From: Mycolicibacterium gadium
GTDB lineage: Bacteria > Actinomycetota > Actinomycetes > Mycobacteriales > Mycobacteriaceae
DNA length: 64,000 nt
Direction: 5' to 3'
Assembly: GCF_010728925.1 (NCBI RefSeq)
Contig: NZ_AP022608.1
Location: 124,001-188,000 of the forward strand
Position numbers and translations under genes: made by a program. Below are positions 63,234 through 64,000 of this stretch, piece by piece. The notes under the pieces were generated by a model. It was given only the letters and a program-made list of their open reading frames with translations. It searched no databases and was not told the DNA's origin. Position 1 is the first letter of the stretch. Each line of letters opens with the position of its first letter.

Positions 63234-64000
63234 CGACTATCCGACATTTCCCGACAAGTCGACGTGGCCGGTCGTCTTCCCCGAACTGCCGCCCCGCACC
63301 AACGGCAAGTTCGCACGGCCGCCACAGCACACGTCCAAGGCGGTTGCCCCCGAGATCCCGGCCGGTCAGGTACCCAATCACGTCGCGGTGGTGATGGACG
63401 GCAACGGACGGTGGGCCACCCAGCGCGGGCTGCACCGCACCGAGGGGCACAAGATGGGCGAAGCGGTGCTCATCGACATCACCTGCGGAGCAATCGAAAT
63501 CGGCATCAAGCACCTGACCGTATACGCGTTCTCGACCGAGAATTGGAAGCGCAGCAGCGAAGAGGTGCGCTTCCTGATGGGGTTCAACCGCGAGGTGGTG
63601 CGCAGGCGTCGCGAGAATCTCAACGACATGGGTGTGCGGATGCGCTGGGTCGGTTCGCGGCCGCGCATGTGGCGCAGCGTCATCAAGGAGTTCGACATCG
63701 CCGAGCAGATGACTGTCGACAACGACGTCATCACCATCAACTACTGCGTGAACTACGGCGGCCGTACAGAGATAGTCGAAGCGGCCCGCGAGCTTGCGCA
63801 GCAGGCGGTGGACGGCAAGATCAACCCGAGCCGGATCAGCGAGGCGGCGTTCGCCAAGCATCTGCACCGCTCCGACATCCCCGACGTCGACCTGTTCATC
63901 CGGACGTCGGGGGAGCAGCGGGCAAGCAACTTCCTGCTGTGGCAGGCGGCCTACGCCGAGTACGTCTTTCAGGACAAGCTGTGGCCCGACTACGACCGCC
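63181..64000 (+). CDS. uppS: Decaprenyl diphosphate synthase UppS (3' end outside window)
   Basis: The first 273 codons of a cis-prenyltransferase are present; the family in mycobacteria has about 296 residues (Rv2361c), so only the end is missing. Motifs: [18 protein letters not shown] with the catalytic Asp, the [11 protein letters not shown] helix, [18 protein letters not shown], and [20 protein letters not shown]. It makes the polyprenyl carrier used in cell-wall synthesis. A charged N-terminal extension of about 75 residues is typical of the mycobacterial enzyme. The ATG at 63181 lies within the end of recO. Confidence 0.95.
   Translation, partial: MATKRGKEKYPQLPPAPDDYPTFPDKSTWPVVFPELPPRTNGKFARPPQHTSKAVAPEIPAGQVPNHVAVVMDGNGRWATQRGLHRTEGHKMGEAVLIDITCGAIEIGIKHLTVYAFSTENWKRSSEEVRFLMGFNREVVRRRRENLNDMGVRMRWVGSRPRMWRSVIKEFDIAEQMTVDNDVITINYCVNYGGRTEIVEAARELAQQAVDGKINPSRISEAAFAKHLHRSDIPDVDLFIRTSGEQRASNFLLWQAAYAEYVFQDKLWPDYDR

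Noticed and set aside
1-64000. tRNA, rRNA, CRISPR arrays, phage attachment sites
   Set aside because: No cloverleaf-like, rRNA-like or regularly spaced repeat sequence was noticed when reading the gaps between genes; all gaps are below 300 bases.

Overview
The window is high-GC actinobacterial DNA whose gene order matches the M. tuberculosis Rv2361c-Rv2402 segment (uppS, recO, amiA2, era, ybeY, phoH, dnaJ2, hrcA, mycobactin genes, hemN, nirA-cysH-che1, subI-cysTWA, GH15 trehalase). Several insertions, and siderophore export/import genes sitting next to the mycobactin genes, point to a non-tuberculous, probably fast-growing Mycolicibacterium-type species. No rRNA, tRNA, CRISPR array, phage or intact insertion sequence was seen.

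Layout. 1-2.9 kb: a GH15 hydrolase cut by the left edge, a FAD monooxygenase and two tiny membrane proteins. 2.9-6.9 kb: a sulfate ABC transporter operon (subI-cysT-cysW-cysA) preceded by a leaderless short ORF that ends in three cysteine codons. 7.0-11.1 kb: two aldehyde dehydrogenases flanking a LacI-type regulator, with several palindromes. 11.1-14.5 kb: the sulfate reduction operon nirA-cysH-che1 on the minus strand, with a second polycysteine leader ORF and a hairpin that buries the nirA ribosome binding site. 14.5-17.0 kb: hemW and an ECF sigma/anti-sigma pair.

17.1-50.8 kb is an iron-regulated mycobactin locus. It has a 1726-residue iterative type I polyketide synthase with the domain order and length of 6-methylsalicylate synthase where M. 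tuberculosis has the salicylate synthase mbtI. Next come mbtA, mbtB, an inserted SOS-boxed HNH endonuclease gene, an LLM-class oxidoreductase, the chain mbtT-C-D-E-F-G, and the carboxymycobactin transporter irtAB. IdeR-like boxes precede the PKS, the mbtA/mbtB pair, mbtT and irtA. No mbtI or mbtH is present in the window. The simplest reading is that this strain makes a mycobactin capped by 6-methylsalicylate made from malonyl units, rather than by chorismate-derived salicylate.

50.8-64 kb: a DUF998 membrane protein, an orphan NarL-type response regulator, then housekeeping genes hrcA-dnaJ2-rsmE, phoH-ybeY-CNNM-(Rv2365c-like)-era, a divergent amiA2-CAP-MmpS-like group, and recO-uppS running off the right edge. 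Homology statements come from recognising motifs and recalled families; no database search was run.
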